From Perognathus longimembris pacificus (lineage: Eukaryota; Chordata; Mammalia; Rodentia; Heteromyidae): a DNA stretch of 64,000 nt. The stretch lies in NCBI RefSeq assembly GCF_023159225.1, contig NC_063171.1:5437501-5501500 (forward strand), in the 5' to 3' direction. Position 1 is the stretch's first letter. Every line of letters starts with the position of its first letter. Positions 35,233 to 46,125 of the stretch are shown here, in pieces. The position numbers were made by a program, and so were the translations under genes. The notes under the pieces were generated by a model that saw nothing but the letters and a program-made list of their open reading frames with translations, was not told the origin of the DNA and did not search any database.

Positions 35233-35468
35233 TTAAACTGGGTTTGTTTTTTTGGTTTTTTGTTTTACCAGTCCTGGACCTTGGACTCAGGGCCTGAGCA
35301 CTGTCCTTGGCTTCTTTTTGCTTAAGGCTAGCACTCTGCCACTTGAGCCACAGCACCACTTCTGGCCCTTTCTATATATGTGGTGCTGAAGAATCGAACC
35401 CAGGGCTTCATGTATACAAGGCAAGCACTCTACCTCTAGGTCATATTCCCAGCCCTTAAACTGAGTTT
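35233..35468 (-). mobile_element. IDL-Geo SINE with 13-bp TSD
   Basis: Complete minus-strand dimer. TTAAACTGNGTTT flanks it at 35233-35245 and 35456-35468, with one mismatch. Confidence 0.88.
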
Positions 35469-35867
35469 TTAAATGTATTAAAATTGGACACAAGAGTACC
35501 TGCCTCGTAACTTAGCAATTTTTCCCACTGGGACGTACTTATTCTTTTCCTCTCCACATTGTCTCTTCTATTCCAAAGTACATTTTAAAATATTGTGACA
35601 TTTCACTTCTAAGTGAAATTTAAGTGCTTTAGCATGAATCTCCAAAACTTGAACTATGTGGGATACAAAAACACAATACCTTTATTACGAAGCAAAACTG
35701 AAAACTCCAAATATCATCTAATACCTAGTTTATTTTCAAATGCTCTTGGAAAGAAAAATAAACAATTGAACAATATCTGGACAATAAGCAAATGTTTCAT
35801 TTGGGTGTCATCTTGTCTTCTACCTTTTTTTTTAGGCTAGTTCCAACTAGACTCACTTTCTTTTCCA
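35469..35867. other. Pre-insertion flank, no gene recognised
   Basis: A/T-rich sequence immediately left of the U6-chimera TSD. Confidence 0.4.
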
Positions 35868-35902
35868 TAGCATTGACTTTTCTTTTTTTTTTTTTTTTTT
35901 TT

Positions 35903-36116
35903 GAAGGTTCATAAGGAGGTTTATTAGTGGGGCTATAGTTCCCATGGAAGAGGGAGCTACATGGCGTCTGCACCTTATCCAGGTGGCAGCTTCTCTCTCT
36001 GGGGGTAAAGGGGGAAGAAGGTAGTGAGTAGGAGTGGCTCATTAGGTATGGGTGGATCTGGGGGCTAGTGGGAGGAGCTGAGGATCTGAGGCTAGGGAAA
36101 TGCTAACATTCCCCCA
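35903..36116 (-). mobile_element. LTR-like 3' end (polypurine tract + U3-R) in the chimera
   Basis: On the minus strand a GGGGGAA purine tract (36115-36109) is followed immediately by TGTTAGCATTTCCC (LTR-type TG start at 36108). A C-rich segment and AATAAA (35925-35920) follow, then the A-tail. U3-R is only about 206 nt and no U5 is present, as expected for a polyadenylated RNA end. The family is not assigned. Confidence 0.5.
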
Positions 36117-36967
36117 TTTGTTGTTTATTAATTACAAAGGAGGGGTACCAGGCTGGGAGTATGGGTAGAGTTTGTTTCTTCTGGAACTACTTCCTGCTGA
36201 AAAGGGGCGAAGTAGTCAGGGGTCCCTGATTCGTCATTTGGCCTGGTACCGTCCAGTTTGGTTGGTAAAAGTCCTCATCATTTCCACGAGAATGGTTATC
36301 AGGGCCAATGGGTGTCATGGTCTCCTCTGGCTACCTCTTGCAGCTTGGGCACATCAAGGAGTCACTGGGTCTGGGGTCTTCAGGGTCCATATCTGTGCTG
36401 GGCAGAGCAGTGTAGTAAGAGGATGGCCTTGAACTGCAAGTTCCCAGGTGGCATCCTGGGTGAGGGATGTTATCCTGTTAAAAGAGACTTTTGAGAAGGT
36501 CATGCAAAAAGCTAACAAGTTCACAGGACCAGGTAACATAAACAACATGGGAGAACACACCCTGGGCACAAGCCAGAAAAGTTCCATTTGGAACATAAAC
36601 CCAATTGTGGCCCATTACAAGGAAGGAGGAATAACTAGACTGGGGGCAGGAAGGAAGTGTTTAGGGCTAGTGGACTGGTTGGGAGTTAACCAGTCAGAGG
36701 CATATATATGTAGCAAGTAACAAAGGCAAGAATGCAAGTTTCTGTCCAGATGGAAAATGGACAGGTATGGACATTAGGTGAGTAAACAACTATTCCTCTT
36801 GATCTCCTGGCTCTGATTAATTTTGGAAGGGCAAGTTTAAATTGACTCCATTTAAGATGAGATTTCATCTCCTCTTGCTCGTCTCCATAGTTCCTCATTG
36901 TCAGGATAGACCTCGTCCTGAAGGTCTAGGTGCTCATTGCTTGGATAGCTTGTCCCAGTTGGCATTC

Positions 36968-37137
36968 ACGGGATTTGAACTCAAGGCCTGGTCACTGTCC
37001 CTGAGCACTTCTGCTCGAGGCTAGTGCTCTACCACTTGAGCCACAGTGCCACTTTCAGCATTTGGCTGGTTCTCTTGAGCCATGCTTCCAGTCTGGCTCT
37101 TTGCTGGTTAGTTGGGAGATGGAGTTTTAGAGGAATA
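36968..37137 (-). mobile_element. B1-headed composite SINE fragment within the chimera
   Basis: GATTTGAACTCAAGGCCTGGTC, GCTAGTGCTCTACCACTTGAG, and GGTTAGTTGGGAGATGGAG. The B1 head is missing. It either inserted later or was part of the source RNA. Confidence 0.65.
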
Positions 37138-38539
37138 TTTTTTTTCCCAAGGAGTCTTAGCCATAAAGCCCTTTATGGTTCCAATTAAAGCAACAGGAGA
37201 ACAATAGGAGTAGAGCGTACCTGTAACTTGTTGAGAATTGGCCAATACTTGCCAGAGTTCTGCTGTAATACTTAGAGAACAGCAGACTGAATGAGATCCA
37301 TATGTCATCAAATCAAGTCATATCATTTAACCTTACCAGCAGGTGGAAGAGAACACAAATGAATGACAATCAAGAGGACAAAGGGTCAGGACAATGTAAA
37401 AGTCTCAGCTTCAGCGGATCCGAAGTGGCTGTGTCTTCCATCCTGAATCAGCAGGTTTTGTTAGTCATGTGTGATGGAGGCAGGCAGGAGAGATGAGTTG
37501 GATCTGGGTGAAGCTGTAGTAGCATCTCTCAGAGTCCCCTGGATAGATTGTCACACCTCCTGCTGGGTTGCCTGCAAAATTCTACACAGACTGGTTAAAG
37601 ACATTTGAAATCTCCCAGTGTTCCCTGGTTGCTTACTCTGAGTATTCTGGTTTTTGTAGGCTGGTGCCCTACTGGTTTAAGCAGGGTGACAACTTTAAAA
37701 AGATTTTAGAAGGCTTGGGCCTTTAACCATCTTCCTAGTCACAAAATCCACACAGACTAAAGGCCAACCAAGTCTGCTCTCTGCAGCAGCAAAGACAGTT
37801 TCTGAGGCATGGAGAGGGAAGATACTAATGCTTCCTCAATGCAACCCTGTGGCCACCAAACACAACTCTGATGTTTTTAACCTTGGAGTAAGTCTCAGTT
37901 GCAACTCTGTCATCTTAGGCCTGCTATAAACCCAACTCTAACCTGGGGGGTGGGGGGTAGAGCCAGGGCAGGAGCACTCTGGGCCTGTCAAAATCTTCAC
38001 AGGAAGATCACCAGTGACTCCTAGATTCCCTGAGCAGTTTTGCAAGAGAGAGAGAATAAGGAATCACTAGTAGTGAAACCATGCAGTTTGGGAGCAGACT
38101 GTGGAGGCAGCTTCCTGTAGCCATGGACCGCCACAGTCCAGGCAACTAGCACACATGTCCACAGTCCATGCAGCTAGCACACATGTCGACCTGTATTCTA
38201 TAAAGCAAAATATTAATCCTGGGTCAGGAAAATCGAGGTTAGCAGCCACACTCATTCCAAAATGACTCTGGTCCCTTGATCTTAAAGAGTTTATGAGAGT
38301 ATAGGAGAGAAAAATGGAGAAGCAAAATCTTAGTCTATACGAAAGAATTGTCAGTATCAGATGTACACTTGACTTTCAGCATAGATGAACATAAAGAATA
38401 ACACTTGGTTTTACATCATTGTATTTGTACCACATGTTGTATATTTGAACCTTTTGGAGTTTTTTTTTAAAGACACATTTGCTTGCACCCAAATATGATC
38501 ACTTTTGGTTTAAAACCTGGGTTTTGTTTTTTTTTTTTT

Positions 38540-38586
38540 AATATGGAACGCTTCACGAATTTGCGTGGCATCCTTGCGCAGGGGCC

Positions 38587-38637
<51 letters not shown>

Positions 38638-38643
38638 GAACAC
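38540..38643 (-). pseudogene. U6 snRNA pseudogene (full-length)
   Basis: 104 nt on the minus strand match vertebrate U6 from nucleotide 1 (GTGTTCGCTTCGGCAGCAC) through the AAGGATGCCACGCAAATTCG region to CCATATT. I count two differences from the U6 I remember (C to T at position 4; A to C in GATGACACG). No U6-type upstream promoter (TATA at -30 or PSE) is visible in the A/T-rich host flank, and an A-run replaces the T4 terminator, so it is a retrocopy rather than a working gene. It is the 5' part of the chimeric insertion. Confidence 0.9.
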
Positions 38644-38783
38644 TAACATTGACTTTTCTAAGCAAGAACTTTTTAAAAAAAGAAAATACCACATTGTGAT
38701 CTGGTCATTTCTTCATACTGTTACTTACTGTGATTTAAGATCATCAGATCTATTCTAAGAAAAGGGAGGGAATTGAAACATAT

Positions 38784-39016
38784 AAGAGGTCCAAAAATGG
38801 GCTGGGAATATGGCCTGGTGGCAAGAGTGCTTGCCTCATATACATAAAGCCCCAGGTTCGATTCCTCCAGCACCACATATATAGAAAATGGCCAGAAGTG
38901 GCACTGTGGCTCAAGTGGTAGAGTGCTAGCCTTGAGCAAAAAGAAACCAGGGACAGTGCTCAGCCCCTGAGTCCAAGGGGTCCAGGACTGGCAAAAGAAA
39001 AAAAAAGAGGTCCAAA
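38784..39016 (+). mobile_element. IDL-Geo SINE with 12-bp TSD
   Basis: Full dimer (GGGCTGGGAATATGGCCTGG, GGTTCGATTCC, AGTGGTAGAGTGCTAGCC, CCAGGACTGGC, A-tail). Perfect AAGAGGTCCAAA lies at 38784-38795 and 39005-39016. Confidence 0.93.
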
Positions 39017-39035
39017 GAGATCCAATCCATTGGAA

Positions 39036-39316
39036 ACTGATCCATTGGAAACTGTATATACTGGTATTAGAACTAGGGAAGTGAAAGGAATATCAAAATC
39101 GAGAGACAAAGGATAAAAAGGCAAACGACTCCAAAAGCAATACTTGCAAAACCATTTGGTATAAATCAACTGAACAACTCATGGGGGGAGAGGAAACGGG
39201 GGAGGGGGGAATGAGGGAGGAGGTAACAAAGAGTACAAGAAATGTACCCGAGGTCTAATATATGAAAATATAACCTCTCTTTACATCACTTTGACAATAA
39301 ATAGGGGGAGGGGGAA
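39036..39316 (+). mobile_element. 5'-truncated L1, 3'UTR only
   Basis: The sequence ATTAGAACTAGGGAAG, ATATCAAAATCGAGAGAC, CAATACTTGCAAAACC, AATCAACTGAACAACTCATGG and TAACCTCTCTTTACATCAC, TTTGACAATAAATA parallels the 3'UTR of the L1 at 60.8-61.1 kb (opposite strand). Its right end abuts the second copy of the long direct repeat. Confidence 0.75.
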
Positions 39317-39436
39317 AGAAAATATCACATTGTGATCTGATCATTTCTTCATACTGTTATTTAATGTGATTTAAGATTATCAGATCTATTCTAAGAAAAG
39401 GGAGAGAATTGAAACATATAAGAGATCCAAAGAGAT

Positions 39437-39658
39437 CCAATGGAAGGTTCTTTGATTTTTTTAAGCTTCTTTTAATTGTAATTTTTTATTGCTATCATAA
39501 TGGTGATGTACAGAGGGGTTACAGTTAAGTCAGGTAATGAGTACGTTTCTTTTTGAACAGTGTCATCTCTTCCTTCGTTTTCACCAAGTTTTTCACTCCT
39601 GATGCCCCTCCCCAACAAGTTATATAGTTCATTTTCAACACAGCCAATGGAACTTTCT
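39437..39658 (-). mobile_element. L1 3'UTR fragment with 15-bp TSD
   Basis: Antisense 3'UTR (ATTGCTATCATAATGGTGATG, GGTTACAGTTAAGTCAGGTA, TATAGTTCATTTTCAAC) lies between CCAATGGAAGGTTCT (39437-39451) and CCAATGGAACTTTCT (39644-39658). The body is about 190 bp. Confidence 0.7.
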
Positions 39659-39942
39659 ATGTAGGTGAAAACAGTTTTGTCTATTTTTTATTGACTTAGC
39701 CATTAGTCATGTGGTTATCCCACTCTTTTTTTTTATTAATTGAACATAAATTTTTTTACAAGGTGTTGTGCAAAGAGGGTGCAGTTACATAGTAGGGCAG
39801 TGTGTACATTTCTTGTGATATCTTACGACCTGTTTTTCTATCCCTTGTCTAGGTCAGGTAGACATCTATGCAATATAAAATGTATCAAGAACATATACAG
39901 TATTCACAGACTTGGTCTCTACTGTCTCTTCGTCTCCCTTTG

Positions 39943-42900
39943 TTAACAGTCATATATCAGGGAGATCATGCCCCTTTGTTTTCTGTGTTCTAGGTTTCTC
40001 TCACTCAACATTATTTGTTCGAGTTCTGACCATTTCCCTGCGAATAACAATATTTCACCATTCCTAATCGCTATGTAGTATTCCATTGTGTATAAGTACC
40101 ATAGTTATTGGATCCATTCATCGCTGGAAGGGCATCTGGGTTGTTTCCATATTTTGGATATTGTGAATTGTGCCGCGATAAACATGGAAGTACAAATGTC
40201 TTTTTGATATCTTGGGTTTTGCTGTTTAGGATAGATGCCTAGGAGTGGTATGGCTGGGTCATAGGGTAGGTCTATATTGAGCTTTTTGAGAAACCTCCAT
40301 ACTGTTTTCCAAAGTGGTTGTACTAATTTGCACTCCCACCAACAGTGGAAAAGGGTTCCTCTTACCCCACAGCCCCTCCAGCATTTGTTGTTTCCTGAGT
40401 TCAGAGTATAGGCCATTCTAACTGGGGTGAGGGTTGTTTTTATTTGCATTTCCTTTACTAGCAGGGATGTTGAGCATTTCCTCATGTGTTTCTTTGCCAT
40501 TTTTATATCTTCTCTTGTGAAGTCTCTCTTTAGCTCTTTTGCCCATTTCCTAATAGGTTTATTGGGCTTGGAGGGGCTTAGTTTTTTGAGTTCTCTGTAG
40601 ATGACCGATATCAGGCCTTTGTCTGGTGCTGTGCTGGTAAAGATCCTTTCCCATATCATTGGCTGTTTTTCTATTTTGGTGGCTATGACCTTAGCTGTGC
40701 AGAAACTTTTTAATTTGTAGTAGTCCCATTTGTCGAGTCTTTCCCCTATTTGTTGTGCCCCTGGGACTCTATTCAGGAAGTTCCTTCCTGTGCCTATAAG
40801 TTCTAGCTTCTTTCCTACTCTGTCCTTCAGTAGTTTCAAGGATTCAGGTCTGATGTTGAGGTCCTTGATCCATTTTGAGTTGATCTTGGTGCATGGTGAT
40901 AGGCTTGGGTCTACTTTGAGTTTTCTGCATATGGTTGCCCAGTTCTCCCAGCACCAGTAGTTGAAGAGGCTCTGTTTTTTCCATTGTATGTCTTTAGCTC
41001 CTTTGTCGAATATCAGTTGGCTGTAAGAGTGCGGTTTTATTTCTGGGTCTTCAATTCTAATCCACTGGTCTTCGGATCTGTTTTTATACCAATACCATGC
41101 TGTTTTTGTTATGATGGCCTTGTAGTAGAGCTTGAAGTCTGGTATTGTGATAGCTCCTGCACTATTTTTTTTTGCCTAGAATTGCTTTGGCTATTCTAGG
41201 TTTTTTGCTGTTCCATATGAGTTTATGGATTGGTTTCTCTATTTCAGTGAAGAATGTGGCTGGGATTTTGATAGGTATTGCATTGAATTTGTATAACAAT
41301 TTGGGCAATATGGCCATTTTCACTATATTGATTCTGCCTACCCATGAGCATGGGAGGTCTTTCCATCTCCTTGTGTCTTCTTTGATTTCCCTTATTAGAT
41401 TTTTGTAGTTTTCATTGAATAGGTCCATCACATCCTTGGTTAAGTTGATCCCTAGGTACTTTATTCTTTTTTTGCTACTGTAAATGGAATTGTTTCCATA
41501 ATTTCCTTTTCTGTTTGTATATTGCTGGTGTACAGAAAAGCTGCTGATTTTTGTGGATTGATTTTGTATCCTGCTACTTTGCCGAATTGGTTTATTAGGT
41601 GTAGGAGTTTGGGTACCGAGTTTTTTGGGTCCTTCACATATAAGATCATGTCGTCTGCGAATAGGGATAACTTGATTTCTTCCTTGCCGATGTGGATCCC
41701 TTTGATGTCCTCCTCTTGCCTTATTGCTATGGCTAGGGATTCCAGCACTATGTTGAACAGAAGTGGGGAGAGTGGGCATCCTTGTCTTGTTCCTGAGTTT
41801 AGGGGGAATGATTTAAGTTTCTCTCCATTTAATATGATATTAGCAGTTGGTCTATTGTATATGGCTTTTATTGTTTTGAGGAATGTTCCATCTATTCCTG
41901 TTTTCTCCAAAGCTTTTAATAGGTATGGATGTTGCATTTTGTCAAAGGCTTTTTGGGCATCGACTGATATAACAATGTAATTCTTAATTTTAGATCTGTT
42001 TATGTGGTGAATTACGTTGATTGATTTACGGATGTTGAACCATCCTTGTAACTGAGGGATGAAGCCTACTTGGTCATGATGTATGATTTTCTTGATCAGT
42101 TTCTGGATCCTGTTAGCTAATATTTTATTGAGGAGCTTTGCGTCTGTGTTCATTAGTGATATTGGTCTGTAGTTCTCTTTTTTTGTTGGATCTTTGCCTC
42201 ATTTGGGAATGAGTATGATATTAGCTTCGTAGAATGAGTTTGGGATTTCTCCCTCTGTTTCTATTTCACGGAAAAGTTTGAGGAGTATTGGTATTAGCTC
42301 CTCACTAAAGGTTTTGTAGAATTCGTTGGTGAATCCATCTGGGCCTGGGCTTTTCTTAGTAGGGAGGTTCTTGATTACCTCCTGTATCTCACCGTAAGTT
42401 ATTGGTTTATTTAGTTGATTTATTTCTTCTTGGTTCAGATTGGGTAGTTTGTACTTCTCTAAGAACTGATCCATTTCTGTAAAATTATTGTTTTTTGCTG
42501 AGTAGAGGTTTTGGAAATAGCTCCTTATGATTGTTTGAATATCGTGTGTACTTGTTGTAATTTTTCCTGTGGGGTCCCTGATTTTACATATATGAGTCTC
42601 TTCTCTTCTTTTTTTTGTAAGTCTTGCAAGGGGTCTGTCAATTTTATTTATTTTCTCAAAGAACCAGCTTTTAGTCTTATTTATTTGTTGAATGGTCTTT
42701 CTATTTTCAATCAGATTTATCTCTTCTTTAATCCTTGTGATTTCTCCCCTCCTAGTCGTTTTAGACTCTGTCATTTCTTTTTCTCCAGTTGTTTTAGTTT
42801 CATCGTGAGGGTATTCACCTGCTCTGCTTCCATTCTTTCAATGTGGGTGCTGTGTGCAATGATCTTGCCCCTCAGTACTGCCTTAGCTGTGTCCCATATG

Positions 42901-43756
42901 TTTCTTTGTGATGTGTTTTCTTTGTCATTGTGGCTTATGAATTCGTTGATTTCATCTTTAATTTGGTCTGTGGCCCAAGTGTTGGATAGCAGCGTGGTGT
43001 TTAGCCTCCAAGAGTGTGTATAGCCTCTGTGGTATCCTTTGTTGTTGAGGGTTACCTTTAATCCATTGTGATCAGATATAATACATGGGATGATGCCAAT
43101 ATTTTTGTATTTGCTGAGGTTCTTTGTGTGGGCTATGACGTGGTCTATTTTGGAATATGATCCATGGGCTGCTGAAAAGAAGGTGTATTGGGTCTCTGTA
43201 GGGTGAAAAGTTCTATATTGGTCTGTTAGATCCATTTGGGAAATGGTGTTATTTAGGTCCTCAGCTCCCTTACTAATCCTCCGGGTGTTGGATCTGTCTC
43301 TTGGAGAGAGAGGAGTATTAAAGTATCCACTATGATTGTGTTTGCGTCTATCTTGCTCTGTAATTCTGTGAGAATTTGCTTGACATATGTAGGGCCTCTT
43401 TTGTTCGGTGAGTATACATTTATCACCGTGATTTCTTGATTCTGGATTTTTCCTTGTATTAATATGTAGTGTCCTTCTTTGTCTTTTTGAGTGGACTTTA
43501 ATGAGAAGTCCAGCTTGTCTGAGATCAGAATGGCTACACCTGCCATTTTGGTGGGTGCATTTGCTTGGTAGATCTTGCTCCATCCTTTCATTCGAAGCCT
43601 GTTTTTGTCCCTTGCTGTAAGGTGGGTCTCTTGTAGACAGCAGATGTCAACTTTTTGTTTGTGAATCCATTCTGCCAGTCTGCTCCTCTTTATCGGGGAG
43701 TTTAAACCATTTATATTTAAAGAGATCAAGGATAAGGGTGTTTTTTCTCCTTCCAT
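39943..43756 (-). pseudogene. L1 ORF2 (endonuclease-reverse transcriptase), broken
   Basis: Encodes the L1 enzyme that nicks DNA and reverse-transcribes L1 RNA. Start: MEGEKTPLSLISLNINGLNS. Endonuclease motifs seen: QETHL, INVYSPNK, SKIDHV, and SDHNGLKV near the domain end. RT motifs: [21 protein letters not shown] and FADDM (41.6-42.4 kb). The C-terminal Cys motif region (CWRGCG...HCWWECK) is at about 40.3 kb. Damage: frameshifts near 43331, 42775, 41470 and 41170 and in-frame stops at 42199-42201 and 40105-40107. The frame then continues to a normal-looking stop at 39943-39945. At the first frameshift the catalytic GDFN motif also reads Tyr for Asp. Length is close to a normal ORF2 (about 1,270 codons). 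Confidence 0.92.
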
Positions 43757-43803
43757 TTTCTTGTTGGGCTCTTTTTTCCTCTTTTTTTCTTTCTTTCTTG
43801 TCT

Positions 43804-45012
43804 TTAGTGAGCTGTTCTTTCTGTTGGACTTTGGGTATTGAAGTTTCTTTCTGATTCTGTCTGTGTGTCTTTTATGATCTCTGTTGGGTGGGGCTCCCCT
43901 CTTAGAATTCGCTGTAGGGCTGGTTTTTTATTCACATACTCCTTTAGCTCTTCTTTGGTGTGGAAAGATCTGGTTTTCCCTTTGAATGTTAACTCCAATT
44001 TTGCTGGATATTTGATCCGAGGTTGCAAATTGTTAGCCTGAAGTACTTGGATGGTGTTCTTCCACTCACTTCGAGCTTGGTAAGTTTGTGTGGATAAGTC
44101 AGATGTTATTCGAACCCTTTTCCCATTGTAGAAAGTTTCCTTCTTCGCTTTGGCTGAATTCAGAATTTTCTCTTTAATTTTGAGGTCTGTAGTCTTGAAT
44201 ATTATGTGCCTTGGGGTGGCTTTCCTGGGGTCTAGCCTGCCAGGTGTCCTATAGGCTTCGGTTACCTGGATGGGGTCCCTTGTGAGATTGGGGAAGTTTT
44301 CTGCAATAACTTTATTGAGAACATGTTTAAACCCTCTGCTCTGGTATTCGGCTCCTTCTTCTATTCCAATTATGCACACATTATATCTCTTGTCATTGTC
44401 CATTAGTTCCTGGATTAGTCTGACCTGAAGCTTCACCTTTTCTTGGAGTGTGGTCATTTTCTGGTTGTTGTCGGCTGCATCATCGTCCAGGCGAGAGATT
44501 CTGGATTCCATATGGTCCACTCTTTGTGTTATGGTTTTAATTGCGGAGTTTATGGATGTCGGAGAGCTATTTATGGTTGTCATATCAGCTCTGATCGTGG
44601 AAATTTCTTCCTTTAAAGAGTTTCATTTTAAATCTATTTTTTCATGCATTTCAATTCTCAGGATGTGGAGATTTTCTTTAAAGGAGGCTTGCATTGTATC
44701 CATTTTTGCTTCCATTTCTTTCTTGGCTTCCTGGGTGTCCTTCCAGATTTCCACTCTAAACTCCTGGAATTGTTTTCTGATTTCATTTCTGACGCTTTCG
44801 ATCATTCCTGTTAACATGGCCTCATTTGCTTTTTTAGTCTCCATCTCCTCTTCAGTCGTGCTGCTTTTTGGAGCTGGCGAGTTGGCTTGCCCTTTGATGA
44901 ACTGAGTTATGTTTCTTTGTGATTTGCCCATCTGGAGGTCTGTGTAGATCTTCCCTCCCTCCTGTGTAGGCGTGTCAATGGCAGCAGGTGCTGTCGCTGT
45001 GGCCCCGCCCAC
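43804..45012 (-). pseudogene. L1 ORF1 (RNA-binding chaperone), one premature stop
   Basis: ORF1p coats L1 RNA as a coiled-coil trimer. Starting at MGGATATAPAAID, the frame is 403 codons with a single in-frame TGA at 44623-44625; the frame is unchanged afterwards. The Glu/Lys-rich heptad stretch (about 44.6-44.9 kb and 44.45-44.6 kb) suits the coiled coil. Downstream are RRM/C-terminal features typical of L1 ORF1p (YNVCIIGIEEG, RTPGRLDPRKATPRHIIFK, ARSEWKNTIQVLQ). The break could be CpG decay of a CGA codon. Confidence 0.9.
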
Positions 45013-46125
45013 CAGTGCAGGGTACGCCTACCAGAGTGGGCGCTGTCGCCGGGGGCCCCGCCCTCCTGTGCACTGTGCGTCTACTACAACAGGCACTTTA
45101 GCTGGATATGCCTCCCAGAGCAAGCCCCGGGTTGTTGGGTTGTGCTTGCGCCCTCCTGCAAGTCCTTTGGCTGGGGGCGGTATGTGTGGGGTCCAGTGGG
45201 ATCAACTGTCCGGGTGTGGCTTGGCACCCTCAGACCTCACCTCCGCTGCGAGAGGGGGATGTGATCAGGCTCAGGTGACCCTGCTAGGCTGGTATTGCCC
45301 ACCAGCGCCTGTGATTTTAGTTGTAAGAGTCTGCGAGGTCCAGGCACCTCGGGTGGGGCTTGCCCTGCCGGCCGTCCCCCGGCCCCTGTTCGGAAGGGGG
45401 CGGGACCGGTTCTGCTAGTTCAGGAACCTGTGGGGCCTTGGGGCTGCTCAGCCCTTTCCCTGCTAAACTGACTTCCCAGTGCCTGATGGGGGCTCCCCGC
45501 CTGATTTGGGGGTTCTTTGTTCCCACGGGGTGGGGAGGGGGAGGGAGGGAGATCTAGCTTCTTTGTCGGGCTTGGGTCTCTGATAGCTGGTCTCCCGTTG
45601 GGGGAGGGGGTAATGGGGGACTCACTTTTGCTGCTTTGTGTGTGTGTCCCGTGCAGCTGTTGGCCCTTCAGGGGTTGGCGAAGTGTTGTGGTGGCTTCCC
45701 CGGTTCCCTCTTTCTGCTGCGCTGGGTTCCCTTGTCCGAACCCGGTGTGGACCCGAACTTCTCGTCGCTGCCGGTGTGTGTCTTGGTCCGCACCCTGCCT
45801 TGTGACCGTGGGGTCTCCCGCTATATGGATTCTGCACTCCTGGCAGCCTGTCTGCCGATCGCCGGGTTCCCCTTTCCCGGTCTGGCCCTGTTTGGGCCAG
45901 GGTCGGCTGCTGGGGGGAGGGTGCCCCGGAGATTCTCCGGTTCCGTGTAGGTTTTCGGTTCTTCTTTTTTGCTCCTTTTTGTTTTCCTGCGTTTCTCCAC
46001 TGCTTCTGGCTGCTGGTTTTGCTGGGTTCTTGATGGGGTTTTGGGTGTTGGAGTTCCCAGCTCGCTATTCAGTTGGAGCAAGTCGGGGTGCCTCCCTATT
46101 CTGTCGGCGCCATCTTTCTCGCCTC
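45013..46125 (-). promoter_or_regulatory. L1 5'UTR with internal promoter and YY1-type site
   Basis: G+C- and CpG-rich 1.1-kb leader upstream of ORF1. Near the 5' end the minus strand carries AAGATGGCG (46116-46108), the YY1 core that sits at the start of many mammalian L1 promoters and sets the start site. Plus-strand frames of 104-208 codons across this region are compositional. Confidence 0.8.

Larger units (their letters stand above)
35868..38659 (-). mobile_element. Chimeric retrocopy: U6 snRNA 5' part joined to an LTR-retroelement-like transcript
   Basis: TAGCATTGACTTTTCT (35868-35883) and TAACATTGACTTTTCT (38644-38659) form a 16-bp TSD with one mismatch. On the minus strand the insert starts exactly at U6 nucleotide 1 (38643), ends in an A-tail (complement 35884-35902), and has AATAAA 17 nt before the tail. 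The right TSD is followed by AA, fitting L1 endonuclease cutting. Between U6 and the tail are about 2.6 kb of decayed sequence ending in a purine-rich tract and LTR-like 3' end, so the downstream part is probably an endogenous-retrovirus-like RNA. The U6 joins it through an A13-C-A4 run. Template switching by L1 reverse transcriptase during one insertion explains this best. Two sequential insertions are less likely, since no TSD flanks U6 alone. Internal frames are broken and I assign no viral gene. Confidence 0.65.
38681..39440. repeat. Long direct repeat flanking an L1 3'UTR insertion
   Basis: About 120-140 bp starting AGAAAATANCACATTGTGATC at 38681 recur at 39317-39440, ending around GAGATCCAAT, with roughly 7 differences by eye. 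An IDL-Geo interrupts only the left copy. Between the copies lies a 5'-truncated L1 end, so the repeats may be an unusually long TSD. Confidence 0.7.

Noticed and set aside
38540..38643. Functional U6 gene
   Set aside because: The T4 terminator is replaced by an A-run, no upstream U6-type promoter is visible, and a TSD marks it as a retrocopy.
40105..43756. Chain of long minus-strand frames as host genes
   Set aside because: They are consecutive pieces of one L1 ORF2, with endonuclease, RT and Cys-motif landmarks in order.
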